Positions 1 through 6,559 of a DNA stretch of 28,223 nucleotides are shown piece by piece. The stretch is from positions 1 to 28,223 of the forward strand of contig MGXG01000108.1 of NCBI GenBank assembly GCA_001801285.1, given 5' to 3'. Position 1 is the stretch's first letter. Each line of letters begins with the position of its first letter. The translations under genes were made by a program, and so were the position numbers. The notes below the pieces were generated by a model that was not told where the DNA came from, ran no database searches, and was given only the letters and a program-made list of their open reading frames with translations. Source of the DNA: Gammaproteobacteria bacterium GWE2_37_16 (lineage in GTDB: Bacteria > Pseudomonadota > Gammaproteobacteria > UBA9339).

Positions 1-131
1 ACTTTGAACTTATCAGCGTATAATTTTAAAAATGCGTCAACCTCGTCCTCTGAGTTGATCACATAATCATCCTCGACAAAAAGGATATTGTGTGTTTCAT
101 CGTATTCGAATTTTACTGTCTGAGAAGCCAC
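1..131 (-). CDS. STAS-like protein, N-terminal part (runs off window)
   Basis: This minus-strand gene starts at a GTG at 131 and runs off the left edge after 43 codons. GTG is the only usable start: an in-frame TAA lies six codons upstream, and a GGTGG Shine-Dalgarno site sits about 8 bases before it. The visible protein opens MASQTVKFEYDETHNILF and continues with an acidic helix ending LYADKFK. A strand-strand-helix beginning of this kind fits small STAS/SpoIIAA-like single-domain proteins, which usually act as cytoplasmic regulatory or binding modules. That assignment is by pattern only. It resembles the missing N-terminal half of the gene cut by the right edge (27991-28223). A promoter with an operator-like palindrome lies just upstream. 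Confidence 0.6.
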   Translation of the reverse strand, partial: MASQTVKFEYDETHNILFVEDDYVINSEDEVDAFLKLYADKFK

Positions 132-159
132 GGCTGTTCCACCTTTTTACCCTTTTAAT

Positions 160-188
160 ATAATAGCAAATTGCTATTTTTTAGTCAA
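160..188 (-). promoter_or_regulatory. sigma70-type promoter with operator-like palindrome
   Basis: Read on the minus strand, a TTGACT -35 box (183-188) and a TATTAT -10 box (160-165) are separated by exactly 17 bases. An inverted repeat with 8-base arms and a 1-base centre (AATAGCAA/TTGCTATT, 162-178) covers part of the -10 and most of the spacer, where a repressor would block polymerase. It drives the partial gene ending at the left edge. The binding protein is unknown. Confidence 0.6.
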
Positions 189-208
189 TGACTATTCCTA
201 GATATTTT

Positions 209-580
209 TCAAGTTTCAAGTTTTATCCTTTTAATGCCTACGTCATCAAAGGCTTTGTCAGAGCTTATAATATCGTCCTTTGCAGAATAAGCGGCATGCA
301 GAGCATCAAAGACATTAAGTTTATTATATTTGATATAATATGAAGTCAGCAATGCTTTCTTTCTGTCTATGCCTTCAATACTACAGATTGAATATAAGGA
401 AAGAACAATGTTCTCGGGATCCAGCCGGTATTTCTCCGATAATAAAAGAAGCTCTATTAGAGTAATTACTGAGGTCCTGAGCTCTTTCTTGTATTTTTCA
501 TATATTTTCCGGGCATTGCTTTTAAGCCAATCATCATTTTTCATGATTGCCAGGAAAAAGTCCGTGTCCGCGTATACCAT
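209..580 (-). CDS. vapC: PIN-domain toxin, VapC family
   Basis: This is a 123-residue PIN-domain protein, a predicted Mg-dependent endoribonuclease that acts on RNA in the cytoplasm when its antitoxin is lost. The acidic residues expected of a PIN site are present: D5 and D7 in YADTDFF, E43 in TLIELLL, D92 in VFDALHAAY and D108 in ISSDKAF. The length is normal for the family. Its ATG directly abuts the stop codon of the upstream antitoxin gene (581), the usual arrangement of a translationally coupled pair. The sequence, especially the VFDALHAAY stretch and the ending RIKLE, resembles archaeal VapC proteins more than typical enterobacterial ones. That comparison is from memory, not from a search. 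The gene could be element-borne stability cargo, given the integrase at 2.6 kb. Confidence 0.85.
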   Translation of the reverse strand: MVYADTDFFLAIMKNDDWLKSNARKIYEKYKKELRTSVITLIELLLLSEKYRLDPENIVLSLYSICSIEGIDRKKALLTSYYIKYNKLNVFDALHAAYSAKDDIISSDKAFDDVGIKRIKLET

Positions 581-820
581 TTAAGCCATGTCCTTAAGGC
601 TTTGATCTAATATTTCTTGCCTTAGTTGTTTAATTGTTGCTTTTTTCGGAAGCTTTTTACCCTGCTCCTGAAGTTCCCCGATAGGATCACTTATTGCCGG
701 CAGGAGGATTATCTCTGATGCAAAGGTTATTACTATAAAATCTTTTCCGTATATATCTATAATTTTCTTGCCCAGGCAAATCCTTCCCCTTGGGTCCGAT
801 TTTATGGTTTGTTCTGTCAT
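581..820 (-). CDS. vapB: AbrB/VapB-type antitoxin
   Basis: This 79-residue partner of the PIN toxin is a DNA-binding antitoxin of the AbrB/SpoVT swapped-hairpin type. The N-terminus (SDPRGRICLGKKII, then DFIVITFASEIILLP) follows the AbrB beta-hairpin pattern. The C-terminal part (GELQEQGKKLP and a basic-acidic helix) would be the toxin-binding tail. The first in-frame ATG is at 838, but it has no Shine-Dalgarno site. The ATG at 820 follows a purine-rich GTGGGA and leaves the AbrB domain at the very start, so 820 is preferred. The gene ends right before vapC. An AT-rich TATATAAA element lies about 15 bases upstream of 838. VapB proteins normally repress their own promoter, though no clear operator was identified here. 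Confidence 0.78.
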   Translation of the reverse strand: MTEQTIKSDPRGRICLGKKIIDIYGKDFIVITFASEIILLPAISDPIGELQEQGKKLPKKATIKQLRQEILDQSLKDMA

Positions 821-838
821 TTTATCCCACTCAATCAT

Positions 839-1440
839 GGATTGTGGGATTTATATATTTTACGGTTGACCTTGTTCCGGCAATATCAAAATATTCCATA
901 TTTTCAAATTGCCTTTCGGATTATAAAAAACATAAAAGTTGCTCTCTGATGTTCGCCAACATTTATGATTTTTCCCTGGTATTGGAAAATTATAAAAGGC
1001 GCTTCGCCTGGCTCAGCTAACCATTTAAGATTTTCCAATTATAACCTTCGGTATGTTTCTGTTATTAGTTGCTCCGCTCGCCGAGGTCAGCCTTCCGGCT
1101 CTGATTGCCCGATACCTTGTTCTGGGCAATCGAGGTCGGCTTCCAGCTCGGCAGGAGGTCGCCCTGATGGGCGACGTGATTGTTTTCTTTGTCTGTTTTG
1201 TTTCTTTTCTTTATGTTGTTGCAATACAATCGCTTGTATTTCTTCTTGTTACTGATATGGGGGAAACAAGATATAGAATCTATTGGCCATTTTAGGTAGT
1301 TGGGTACAAGATATTGTAGTATTACTCCAAAGTGATAATAACCGAAAGGTTTTTATGTCTAATAATGTTGCCTTTTCTCTAATCTAAGCATGACAATGAT
1401 TGCTTACAACTCCAATAAATAGCAAAAGAGGCCCTAAAAT
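839..1440. other. gene-free stretch of about 600 bases
   Basis: No convincing coding region is visible on either strand. The open frames present (for example 1053-1295 on the plus strand) have low-complexity hydrophobic translations and cross a GC-rich hairpin cluster. They also overlap each other in several frames, which argues against coding. The main content is the hairpin cluster at 1080-1175. It is flanked by AT-rich sequence that may hold the promoters of the divergent genes on either side. A weak TTGCCT box near 1369-1374, followed by GACAAT 18 bases on, could serve the gene at 1441. Confidence 0.5.
1080..1175. repeat. GC-rich cluster of nested and tandem hairpins
   Basis: Several stems are packed into about 95 bases of otherwise AT-rich spacer. 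GCCGAG (1080-1085) pairs with CTCGGC (1147-1152) as an outer closing stem. AGCC-ttcc-GGCT lies at 1089-1100. GATTGCCC (1103-1110) pairs perfectly with GGGCAATC (1124-1131). GTCGCCC-tgat-GGGCGAC at 1158-1175 is a perfect 7-bp stem with a tetraloop. The word GAGGTC recurs three times. It could be a structured RNA, a REP-like intergenic repeat, or a recombination or replication site. No known RNA family was recognised. Confidence 0.5.
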
Positions 1441-2016
1441 GTGACAGCTAAGGGACTTTTATTAAACAGGGAAAAGAAATTGATTCTTTGTTTCTATAAG
1501 CCGATGAGCCCCTCAGAATTAATAAAAACCTCTGGAATCAATAATAATATCGTTAATTGTGCTTTAAGGAAGCTGTTCCGGAAAAACATTGTCAAATGTT
1601 TTAACCCAGAAAGTAAAACCGGAAGGATCTATGGATTGACAGCAAAAGGAAAGGTTTTAAGAAAGGAACTGTTAACAGGCACTGATTTCCAGGAACCAGT
1701 CAATGATGATTATATCGAACCTTCAAACATCGACTGGAAATTGTATGGATGGATTACGGCCGGCAAAGGCAAGAGAGAATATCTTAAAATAATGAACACT
1801 TATTCCAAGATCAGGGATGGGACATTCAGAGCAAGCCAAGTTTTCACCAGGTTCAGGTACGAAGGAATAAAAAGCACCCCGCGGACCGAAGTCTACCGGG
1901 CGATAAAACAATTCATAAAGAGGGGTATTTTGTCACGGATTGCCGTTGGTAAAAGGAATGTCAGGTTTAAATTCACAAAAAAAGGTCTGCTTATCAGCGA
2001 AATACTCTCGGCATAA
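1441..2016 (+). CDS. double winged-helix DNA-binding protein
   Basis: This 191-residue basic protein is predicted to be a transcriptional regulator with two winged-helix segments. The first (about 20-75) has the helix-turn-helix stretch SPSELIKTSGINNNIVNCAL followed by a wing ending RIYGLTAKGK. The second (about 130-190) has EVYRAIKQFIKRGILSRI followed by FKFTKKG. Both end in the wing pattern typical of MarR/ArsR-like and archaeal regulators. The start is GTG, with an AGAGG purine stretch about 9 bases upstream. It converges on the 2023-2490 gene with a 6-base gap. It lies 0.5 kb from the integrase gene, so control of the element is possible, but no target is visible. No membrane or metal-binding motif is seen. 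Confidence 0.68.
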   Translation: MTAKGLLLNREKKLILCFYKPMSPSELIKTSGINNNIVNCALRKLFRKNIVKCFNPESKTGRIYGLTAKGKVLRKELLTGTDFQEPVNDDYIEPSNIDWKLYGWITAGKGKREYLKIMNTYSKIRDGTFRASQVFTRFRYEGIKSTPRTEVYRAIKQFIKRGILSRIAVGKRNVRFKFTKKGLLISEILSA

Positions 2017-2022
2017 ACGCAG

Positions 2023-2490
2023 CTATCCTATAAGAATATCATTTTGATCAGAAGCCTCCTCGAAAAAGAGGGAATTACCCTCATCATCGCTGGCCAGTAG
2101 CTGCTGATATTTGAAATAACTCACCCCAATAAATGGTGTTGCTGTAAGTTTTCTGGGGTTTTGTATTCCCGATTCCTCCGTCTTTACCTTGAATACATTG
2201 AAATCATATTTATTCTTATTAATATCCTTGATGATCTTGTGTAGATTTTTCTCGTTCAATTCCTCAAAGCCCGAAAAATACAAATATTTCTGGCAGATAT
2301 CTTTGTTGTATTCAATCTTGATGATTCCCCGGAACTGCTTATTGATTGGATTTATGATAAAGAATACGCTGGAATCATTATAACCGCTTCCATTGGACAT
2401 GCAAACCATATCCAGATATGGACCGACTATTTCCCGTGTACCATTGAGGCTCGATTTATCATTGATTATTATAATTTCGCTCTGTTCCAC
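2023..2490 (-). CDS. hypothetical protein
   Basis: I do not recognise this protein (155 residues from the chosen start). It is rich in Asn, Asp, Lys and Ile, has no signal peptide or membrane segment, and ends in an acidic tail. Alternating hydrophobic stretches (SEIIIIND, SVFFIINPINK) suggest a beta-rich fold. Two starts are possible. The ATG at 2505 lies within a few bases of the predicted transcription start and has no Shine-Dalgarno site. The GTG at 2490 follows GGAAGGA at a 6-base spacing, so it is preferred. A near-consensus promoter lies immediately upstream. It is transcribed separately from the integrase gene, which ends 56 bases upstream at 2561. Confidence 0.6.
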   Translation of the reverse strand: MEQSEIIIINDKSSLNGTREIVGPYLDMVCMSNGSGYNDSSVFFIINPINKQFRGIIKIEYNKDICQKYLYFSGFEELNEKNLHKIIKDINKNKYDFNVFKVKTEESGIQNPRKLTATPFIGVSYFKYQQLLASDDEGNSLFFEEASDQNDILIG

Positions 2491-2516
2491 AACGAATCCT
2501 TCCATTTATCACAGAT

Positions 2517-2544
2517 ATTATATCAAATTAAAACTCAAGGTCAA
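2517..2544 (-). promoter_or_regulatory. near-consensus sigma70 promoter
   Basis: On the minus strand, TTGACC (2539-2544) and a perfect TATAAT (2517-2522) are 16 bases apart. Transcription would start near 2510, leaving a leader of about 20 bases to the GTG start at 2490. This is one of the clearest signs that the DNA is read by bacterial RNA polymerase. Confidence 0.65.
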
Positions 2545-2560
2545 GAAAATATTTCCCCTT

Positions 2561-3841
2561 CTATGGGTTATCTTTACCGTTGAATATTTTCATCAGATCC
2601 TTTCCTTTTCCACTCTCCAATATTTTTCTAATCAGAATTTCCTTTACCTCTTTATCCTTGAGTAAAGCGGTCATAAAATCATCGGAATCCTGTCTCTTTT
2701 CGTCCAGTTCTATGGCGGTATTTACATCCAAAACGCTGCTGCACTTACCACAGAATAAATATTCCTTGGGATTGACGGCCTTGCATCTGGGGCATTGTTT
2801 TACCTTGGGTGCCTCATCTTTTTTGGCGGTCTTTATTCCATGCAACTCAAGCATGACTTCATTGACATCCTGAGATACCAGGTGAGAATATTCCGAAAGC
2901 ATTTTACTCGACGGAACCCACCCGAAATATACCTTGGCCTGGGCTTCGTTGATCTGCTTATTGCCAAGCAAATGAGTAACCCTTGTGTGCCTGAAGAGAT
3001 GGGCATGAATCCTTTTCTTTATCTTGGCCCGTTCCTTTAGCCTCAATATTAATGCCCGGAATGATGCATAACCCATCTTGACATTTTTATTCCTGTCTCC
3101 AAGCATAATCCACAAAGGTGCTTTGAGATCATTGGAAAGAGGGTGACTGTTAAGCCAATTGGTAAGATAATTTGATGAAACGACTATCCGAGGGGTTCGG
3201 TGTCCAGTCTTTCCGGTCAGATCGATTATATGGCTGTAGTTATCCTGGGTAATGTCTTTTACCTTGAGATTGCCAATCTCACTTATTCTGGCGCCCAGTT
3301 CATAAAGCATGCTTATGAAAGCCTTATCCCGGGGATGCTCTGCCGCTTGGATGAGTTTTTCTATCTCCCTTTCCGTAAGTATGTCAGAGGCCTGAACCTG
3401 TGGTTTTTCTTTTCTTTGAATACCCACCCGGATCCAACTTACTATTTCCGGGTATTCCATCCGGCTCTTATATTCATCACCGTATGCCAGCCATTTATAG
3501 AACTTTTTTATGATCGCCTTGTAACCTTCTTTTGTCCAGGGAGAGCAATCATTCCTTGATTCAATTTTTAGGACGGCGGTTTTGATATCCTCTTTATTAG
3601 CCTTATCTAAATCCTTTTTTAAATAGATATCCGCGAAGATGACCAAGGTCTGCATTATTTTTATTTTTCTAGCTTGGGTCAGTTTTTCGATGGAACAGGT
3701 TCTGTCAAAATTCGATATCAGCTCTTTATTGATAACTGATATTTTTGCTTTATTTACATTGCTTATGGCTCTTTCATAACGTGTCTCATAATCGTAAATA
3801 TCCTTGTTAGTTCTCATACAAGTAGTACAGTATATGGGCAT
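2561..3841 (-). CDS. tyrosine recombinase/integrase with C-terminal zinc ribbon
   Basis: This 426-residue site-specific recombinase of the phage-integrase/Xer family would join an element to a chromosomal site or excise it. The N-terminal SAM-like core-binding domain spans about 35-140 and the catalytic domain about 150-335. Visible active-site residues are R185 (GARISEI), K211 in the hairpin GKTGHRTP, H281 and R284 (HAHLFRHTR), W308 in place of the second His, and the nucleophile Y318 (SEYSHL). After it comes a zinc ribbon, C350-x2-C353 and C364-x2-C367, and an acidic-basic tail. An extra CxxC (C5, C8) lies at the extreme N-terminus. A trailing zinc ribbon with Trp at the His/Trp position is the layout I associate with archaeal integrases. 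The start has no good Shine-Dalgarno site and sits between inverted repeats that may bind the protein. Confidence 0.88.
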   Translation of the reverse strand: MPIYCTTCMRTNKDIYDYETRYERAISNVNKAKISVINKELISNFDRTCSIEKLTQARKIKIMQTLVIFADIYLKKDLDKANKEDIKTAVLKIESRNDCSPWTKEGYKAIIKKFYKWLAYGDEYKSRMEYPEIVSWIRVGIQRKEKPQVQASDILTEREIEKLIQAAEHPRDKAFISMLYELGARISEIGNLKVKDITQDNYSHIIDLTGKTGHRTPRIVVSSNYLTNWLNSHPLSNDLKAPLWIMLGDRNKNVKMGYASFRALILRLKERAKIKKRIHAHLFRHTRVTHLLGNKQINEAQAKVYFGWVPSSKMLSEYSHLVSQDVNEVMLELHGIKTAKKDEAPKVKQCPRCKAVNPKEYLFCGKCSSVLDVNTAIELDEKRQDSDDFMTALLKDKEVKEILIRKILESGKGKDLMKIFNGKDNP

Positions 3842-3872
3842 CTATTTAAAGCTTTCTACATATACTACTTGT
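3818..3872. repeat. inverted repeat flanking the integrase start
   Basis: ACAAGTAGT (3818-3826) and GTATATG (3830-3836), inside the first codons of the integrase gene, are mirrored by CATATACTACTTGT (3859-3872) just upstream of it. The integrase start codon lies in the central gap. The arrangement suits autoregulation or recombinase arm binding, but function is inferred. Confidence 0.5.
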
Positions 3873-3912
3873 TGGACGCCCAGACGAGACGTCCGACAAC
3901 AAGTTCAGTAGT
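3864..3912. repeat. imperfect palindrome upstream of integrase; possible att or arm site
   Basis: The left arm ACTACTTGTTGGACG (3864-3878) is mirrored at 3890-3912 by CGTCC, then AACAAGT, then AGTAGT, with two short insertions (GAC and TC). The gap between arms is 11 bases. The left arm shares its ACTACTTGT word with the neighbouring inverted repeat, giving three copies of the motif within 95 bases. Repeated inverted words beside an integrase gene are expected at an attachment site, but no crossover core can be named. Confidence 0.45.
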
Positions 3913-4007
3913 TGGGCTTTAGCCAGTTTTAGTTTCCCGATGCTGATTCTTACCAGTAAAATTTATCATTTATAAACCTTTCCTGTCCCTCTGACATAAT
4001 AACAAAT

Positions 4008-4142
4008 TCACAAATTATCTTTCTTTTCTGATTGCCTGATATATTCATCACGTAATTTGACGATCCATTCCGGAAGGTGATTCTCCAATCTCTGTTTCCC
4101 TTTATCTTTTCCATAATACCGATAATCATCACTTTCACCCAT
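4008..4142 (-). CDS. small hypothetical protein, 44 residues
   Basis: This is an unrecognised short gene. The protein is highly charged (MGESDDYRYYGKDKGKQRLE, then HLPEWIVKLRDEYIRQSEKKDNL in the second half) and is predicted to be helical. The ATG at 4142 follows GAGGGAG by 4 bases, a strong ribosome site located within the last codons of the preceding gene. That gene's stop is one base away, so the two are almost certainly translated together. A longer frame on the same strand (3950-4138) begins without such a site and reads less like a protein. The position just upstream of the integrase gene suggests an accessory factor such as an excisionase or small regulator, but no motif supports that. 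Confidence 0.6.
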   Translation of the reverse strand: MGESDDYRYYGKDKGKQRLENHLPEWIVKLRDEYIRQSEKKDNL

Positions 4143-4143
4143 T

Positions 4144-4305
4144 TTACTCCCTCTTCTCCAACTGATAATATTTCAGTCTTTCGATTATATGCGTCAGCTT
4201 CATATCAATGTCCCGAAGCAATTGAATGGCGAAGGATAATTTACTTTCGCATTTCTTTAGAGACCGTTCATATTTCTTTATTTCAACACGGTTTTGTTTT
4301 ACCAT
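4144..4305 (-). CDS. small coiled-coil-like protein, 53 residues
   Basis: This short gene begins MVKQNRVEIKKYERSLKKCE and continues with heptad-like hydrophobics (SFAIQLLRDIDMKLTHII) to a Lys/Glu-rich end. The whole protein could form one long amphipathic helix. It ends one base before the next small gene, whose Shine-Dalgarno site is inside its final codons. Its own start at 4305 has only a weak AAGAAA before it. A TATAAT-like box at 4323-4328 on the minus strand could be its -10, but no good -35 is seen. Function unknown. Confidence 0.55.
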   Translation of the reverse strand: MVKQNRVEIKKYERSLKKCESKLSFAIQLLRDIDMKLTHIIERLKYYQLEKRE

Positions 4306-4409
4306 GATATTTCTTATGGGCCATTATATAAATGACTTGTATGCATTCTATATTCCACTCCTTAGATTTTACACTACGGTTTTATACACGATTTAATTAT
4401 AAATTAGTA

Positions 4410-4444
4410 TTGACATTTATTGTTATTTTTACTACAATGTTGTA
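4410..4444 (+). promoter_or_regulatory. consensus promoter with palindrome at the -10
   Basis: TTGACA (4410-4415) and TACAAT (4433-4438) are 17 bases apart. The -10 lies in a perfect palindrome, TACAA-tg-TTGTA (4433-4444), a likely operator. It faces the two membrane-protein genes at 4622-5748. Confidence 0.65.
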
Positions 4445-4452
4445 TAAGTCTG

Positions 4453-4505
4453 TTGACATTCATCGAAAATGGTTGTAGCATATCAATTTTTTATTGTAGA
4501 CAATA
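4453..4505 (+). promoter_or_regulatory. second promoter and second palindrome
   Basis: TTGACA (4453-4458) and TAGCAT (4476-4481) are again 17 bases apart. Downstream, a palindrome with 6-base arms, TATTGT-ag-ACAATA (4492-4505), carries the same TTGT/ACAA word as the palindrome at the first promoter. The remaining leader to the start at 4622 is AT-rich, about 115 bases long, and shows nothing else I can name. Confidence 0.5.
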
Positions 4506-4621
4506 TAAATCAACAATTAAATTATTGCTGATGAAAAAACATTATTGCAATAGAAAGCTTTTAATATATAACCTTGCTAATTAAATAAAGGCTTTAAACT
4601 AATCAACAAAGGAAAAGGGAA

Positions 4622-5317
4622 ATGAAAACAATCGATAGCATAATATTGGCAAGTAGCGGTTTAATATTTGCTTCAATGATTTGGAAATTTAAAGCATATT
4701 TATCTTCCGCAGGACCAGACACAAAGATATATAAAAGCCGCGAAGAGATAAAATCAATAATAAGTGAAGTAATAAATTATAGCAGCAATTATACTTTATG
4801 GGGAATTGCTGGCGAGCTTAGCCCCTTCTTCTATGAATCAATTATTGATGAATTAGTAAATTTAGTTAATAATAAAAACGGAAAAATAGAATTTATTGCA
4901 GGTCCAAAAATATTAATAAAAGATGAATTATATAATTTATATATTTCAGAAAACGGTAAAAACAAGGAGAACTATTGGAAAGCTCATCCACTTATTAATT
5001 TAGCTTATACTCAACCAGATAAAGTAAAAATATATTTAAAGAAAAATAACAGAGAGAAAACTCATTGCTTTTGTTCTGACAACACAGACTCTCCAACAAT
5101 AACTGAACGAGAACACAGAGAATTAGAAAGTGCTCCAGTTCTTGTTGAAAGAAATTCTACCGCAGGTTATATGGAATTACACGATCGATTCAACGAAGTG
5201 ATAAATTCAAAACAAGCCGATCTATGGAATCCTCGTTCAAGTTGTGCTTCCGAAATTATACAATATATGAGTTGTTCACAGATGAGGGACCATAATTCCA
5301 ATCATGAGCAGATATGA
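4622..5317 (+). CDS. membrane-anchored protein with possible degenerate PLD-like domain
   Basis: This 231-residue protein has one N-terminal membrane segment (about 5-22, IDSIILASSGLIFASMIW), which anchors a soluble domain. A region from about 55 to 200 shows TLWGIAGELSPFFYESII, KIEFIAGPK and later KTHCFCSDNT, then an acidic stretch and LHDRFNEVINSKQADLW. That order of strands and helices recalls phospholipase D-like folds, in which a His-containing strand is followed by a helix with F-x(n)-W. The HxK motif is absent (H148-x-F150), so it would be catalytically inactive. This is a weak inference. The start has AAAGGA/AAGGGA purine blocks just upstream. It overlaps the next gene by ATGA. The pair is clearly more AT-rich than the genes at 6.6-14 kb, suggesting separate acquisition. 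Confidence 0.6.
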   Translation: MKTIDSIILASSGLIFASMIWKFKAYLSSAGPDTKIYKSREEIKSIISEVINYSSNYTLWGIAGELSPFFYESIIDELVNLVNNKNGKIEFIAGPKILIKDELYNLYISENGKNKENYWKAHPLINLAYTQPDKVKIYLKKNNREKTHCFCSDNTDSPTITEREHRELESAPVLVERNSTAGYMELHDRFNEVINSKQADLWNPRSSCASEIIQYMSCSQMRDHNSNHEQI

Positions 5318-5748
5318 TAAATATTTCCAATAACCTTTCAATTATTTTTATTTCATCTATTGGTTTAGTTGGAATAGTTGCAACCGTTTTTGTTTTTGTA
5401 CTAACTTATTTGTTTTCTCAAAATAAAAAACCATTCATCTTAAGAGCCACTTTCCTTAAGAAGCATCAATTTGGACCAATTAAAATTGGATCCCATTCTT
5501 TTTTTACTGGTCCCTGGCATAAAATTGTTGTAATATTTATCAATTTTGTTTTTTTCACAAACATTTTTGCCATAATAGCTGAATTAACTAAAATTTCTGT
5601 GTTAAATAATTTATCGTTGATATTGCTTTTTATTGAATCATCTTTTTTTGGCTTAATCCTCTTGTGTTTTTTTAAAGACTTTCCAGATTGGGTAAAAAGG
5701 CAACATGATAAACAAATATTAGACAACACTAACCACATACTACCCTAA
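5314..5748 (+). CDS. small multi-pass membrane protein
   Basis: This 144-residue inner-membrane protein has three predicted membrane segments at about 7-34, 70-90 and 99-119. A short basic loop (SQNKKPF, then LKKHQFG) and a polar tail (FPDWVKRQHDKQ) flank them. Its ATG overlaps the stop of the upstream gene (ATGA), so translation is coupled. The pairing with a membrane-anchored sensor-like protein under a palindrome-regulated promoter suggests a two-component module, possibly pore-forming or defensive. No family was recognised, and this is only a hypothesis. It converges with the lipoprotein gene ending at 5759. A few bases separate the stops, with no clear terminator between them. Confidence 0.6.
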   Translation: MINISNNLSIIFISSIGLVGIVATVFVFVLTYLFSQNKKPFILRATFLKKHQFGPIKIGSHSFFTGPWHKIVVIFINFVFFTNIFAIIAELTKISVLNNLSLILLFIESSFFGLILLCFFKDFPDWVKRQHDKQILDNTNHILP

Positions 5749-5758
5749 GATTCTTTAT

Positions 5759-6537
5759 TTATTTCAGTACATACTCTATAATTCTCTCTTCCCTCTTTAT
5801 TTCATTCCACCAATCATACTCGTCGCGGAAGTACTCGATGGCATCATAGATGTCTTTAAAGCGATAGGTGTATTTCCTACGAACCATAATACTCGGACCG
5901 TCGCCTGTAGCCTCGACGTCCACCCAATTACCTAGCTCAACCTCTACTTTAATCCAGCTGTGGGTAGCATCAGCCACGATATCCGCGTTAAACCCGTTTC
6001 TCTCCAACCAGAATTCCATAAAAGCACTCTTTTCTGAACAGTCAAAGACATGGGCTTCATAGGACTTCAACCATTTGATCGCAATGGCTTTTTTCAGGTT
6101 ATCCCTCCCGTATATTCTATCACGCATCAGATAATAGTTATCACCGATTATTTTGATATGCACAATTACCGACATCTTAAAGGTAAAAGTTTCTCCTCGA
6201 AACACTTTATTCAGATTTTTACTTGTAAACGTATGACGCGGTATTGTATTCAATATTTGATAAATGGTCTTTTTTGACACTCGTGCTACATTGATACCTT
6301 TTCCTCTGAAATGCCTTATAATTGTATTGGTGATTGCCTGGGAAACAGTCGGCTCTTTTAACGAGATGGTTGCTGTGACTATTTCACTTTTGGTCTTTAT
6401 TGATGCATCCAACAGATCAGCAGGTTTTATCAACGGCACGTCTATAGCAATTGGTCTGGTTTCTGTTCTTTCCTCGACATATTGATAACAGGACACAATT
6501 ATAAATAATATAAAGAAACGAAAATAAAATATTTCAT
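5759..6537 (-). CDS. transglutaminase-like lipoprotein, signal peptide frameshifted
   Basis: This is a putative periplasm-facing lipoprotein with a transglutaminase-like (papain-fold) domain. Counting from an in-frame GTG at 6496, the candidate triad is C153 (VFDCSEKSAFMEF), H179 (DATHSWIKVEV) and D193 (WVDVEAT). The GTG has no ribosome site, and the frame upstream of it encodes a hydrophobic stretch ending IIVSC, a perfect lipobox. No ATG, GTG or TTG opens that frame. However, an ATG at 6535-6537 with AGGA about 8 bases before it encodes MKYFIFVSL in the neighbouring frame. Joining the two by a one-base shift in the T-rich stretch near 6500-6515 gives a textbook lipoprotein signal. The gene is therefore either mutated, subject to slippage, or contains a sequencing error. 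The N-terminal half (about 20-110) is unrecognised. Confidence 0.6.
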
Positions 6538-6559
6538 GGCAATTTTCCTTTCATTGCAA

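Noticed and set aside
369..584. Plus-strand frame antisense to the PIN toxin
   Set aside because: It lies almost wholly opposite vapC, which has clear catalytic residues and a coupled antitoxin.
1080..1175. CRISPR array
   Set aside because: The repeated GAGGTC words are too short and irregularly spaced, and there are no spacers of constant length. No cas gene is in the window.
1053..1295. Plus-strand open frame with a hydrophobic, membrane-like translation
   Set aside because: It crosses the GC-rich hairpin cluster, overlaps other open frames (965-1255), and has no ribosome site. Its hydrophobicity reflects T-rich sequence.
3842..4007. tRNA gene or tRNA fragment as integrase attachment site
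   Set aside because: No cloverleaf or T-loop sequence was found here. The hairpins present are palindromes unlike tRNA arms.
3950..4138. 62-residue minus-strand frame starting at GTG
   Set aside because: It overlaps the 44-residue frame at 4008-4142, which has a strong Shine-Dalgarno site and a coupled upstream gene. The longer frame has neither.
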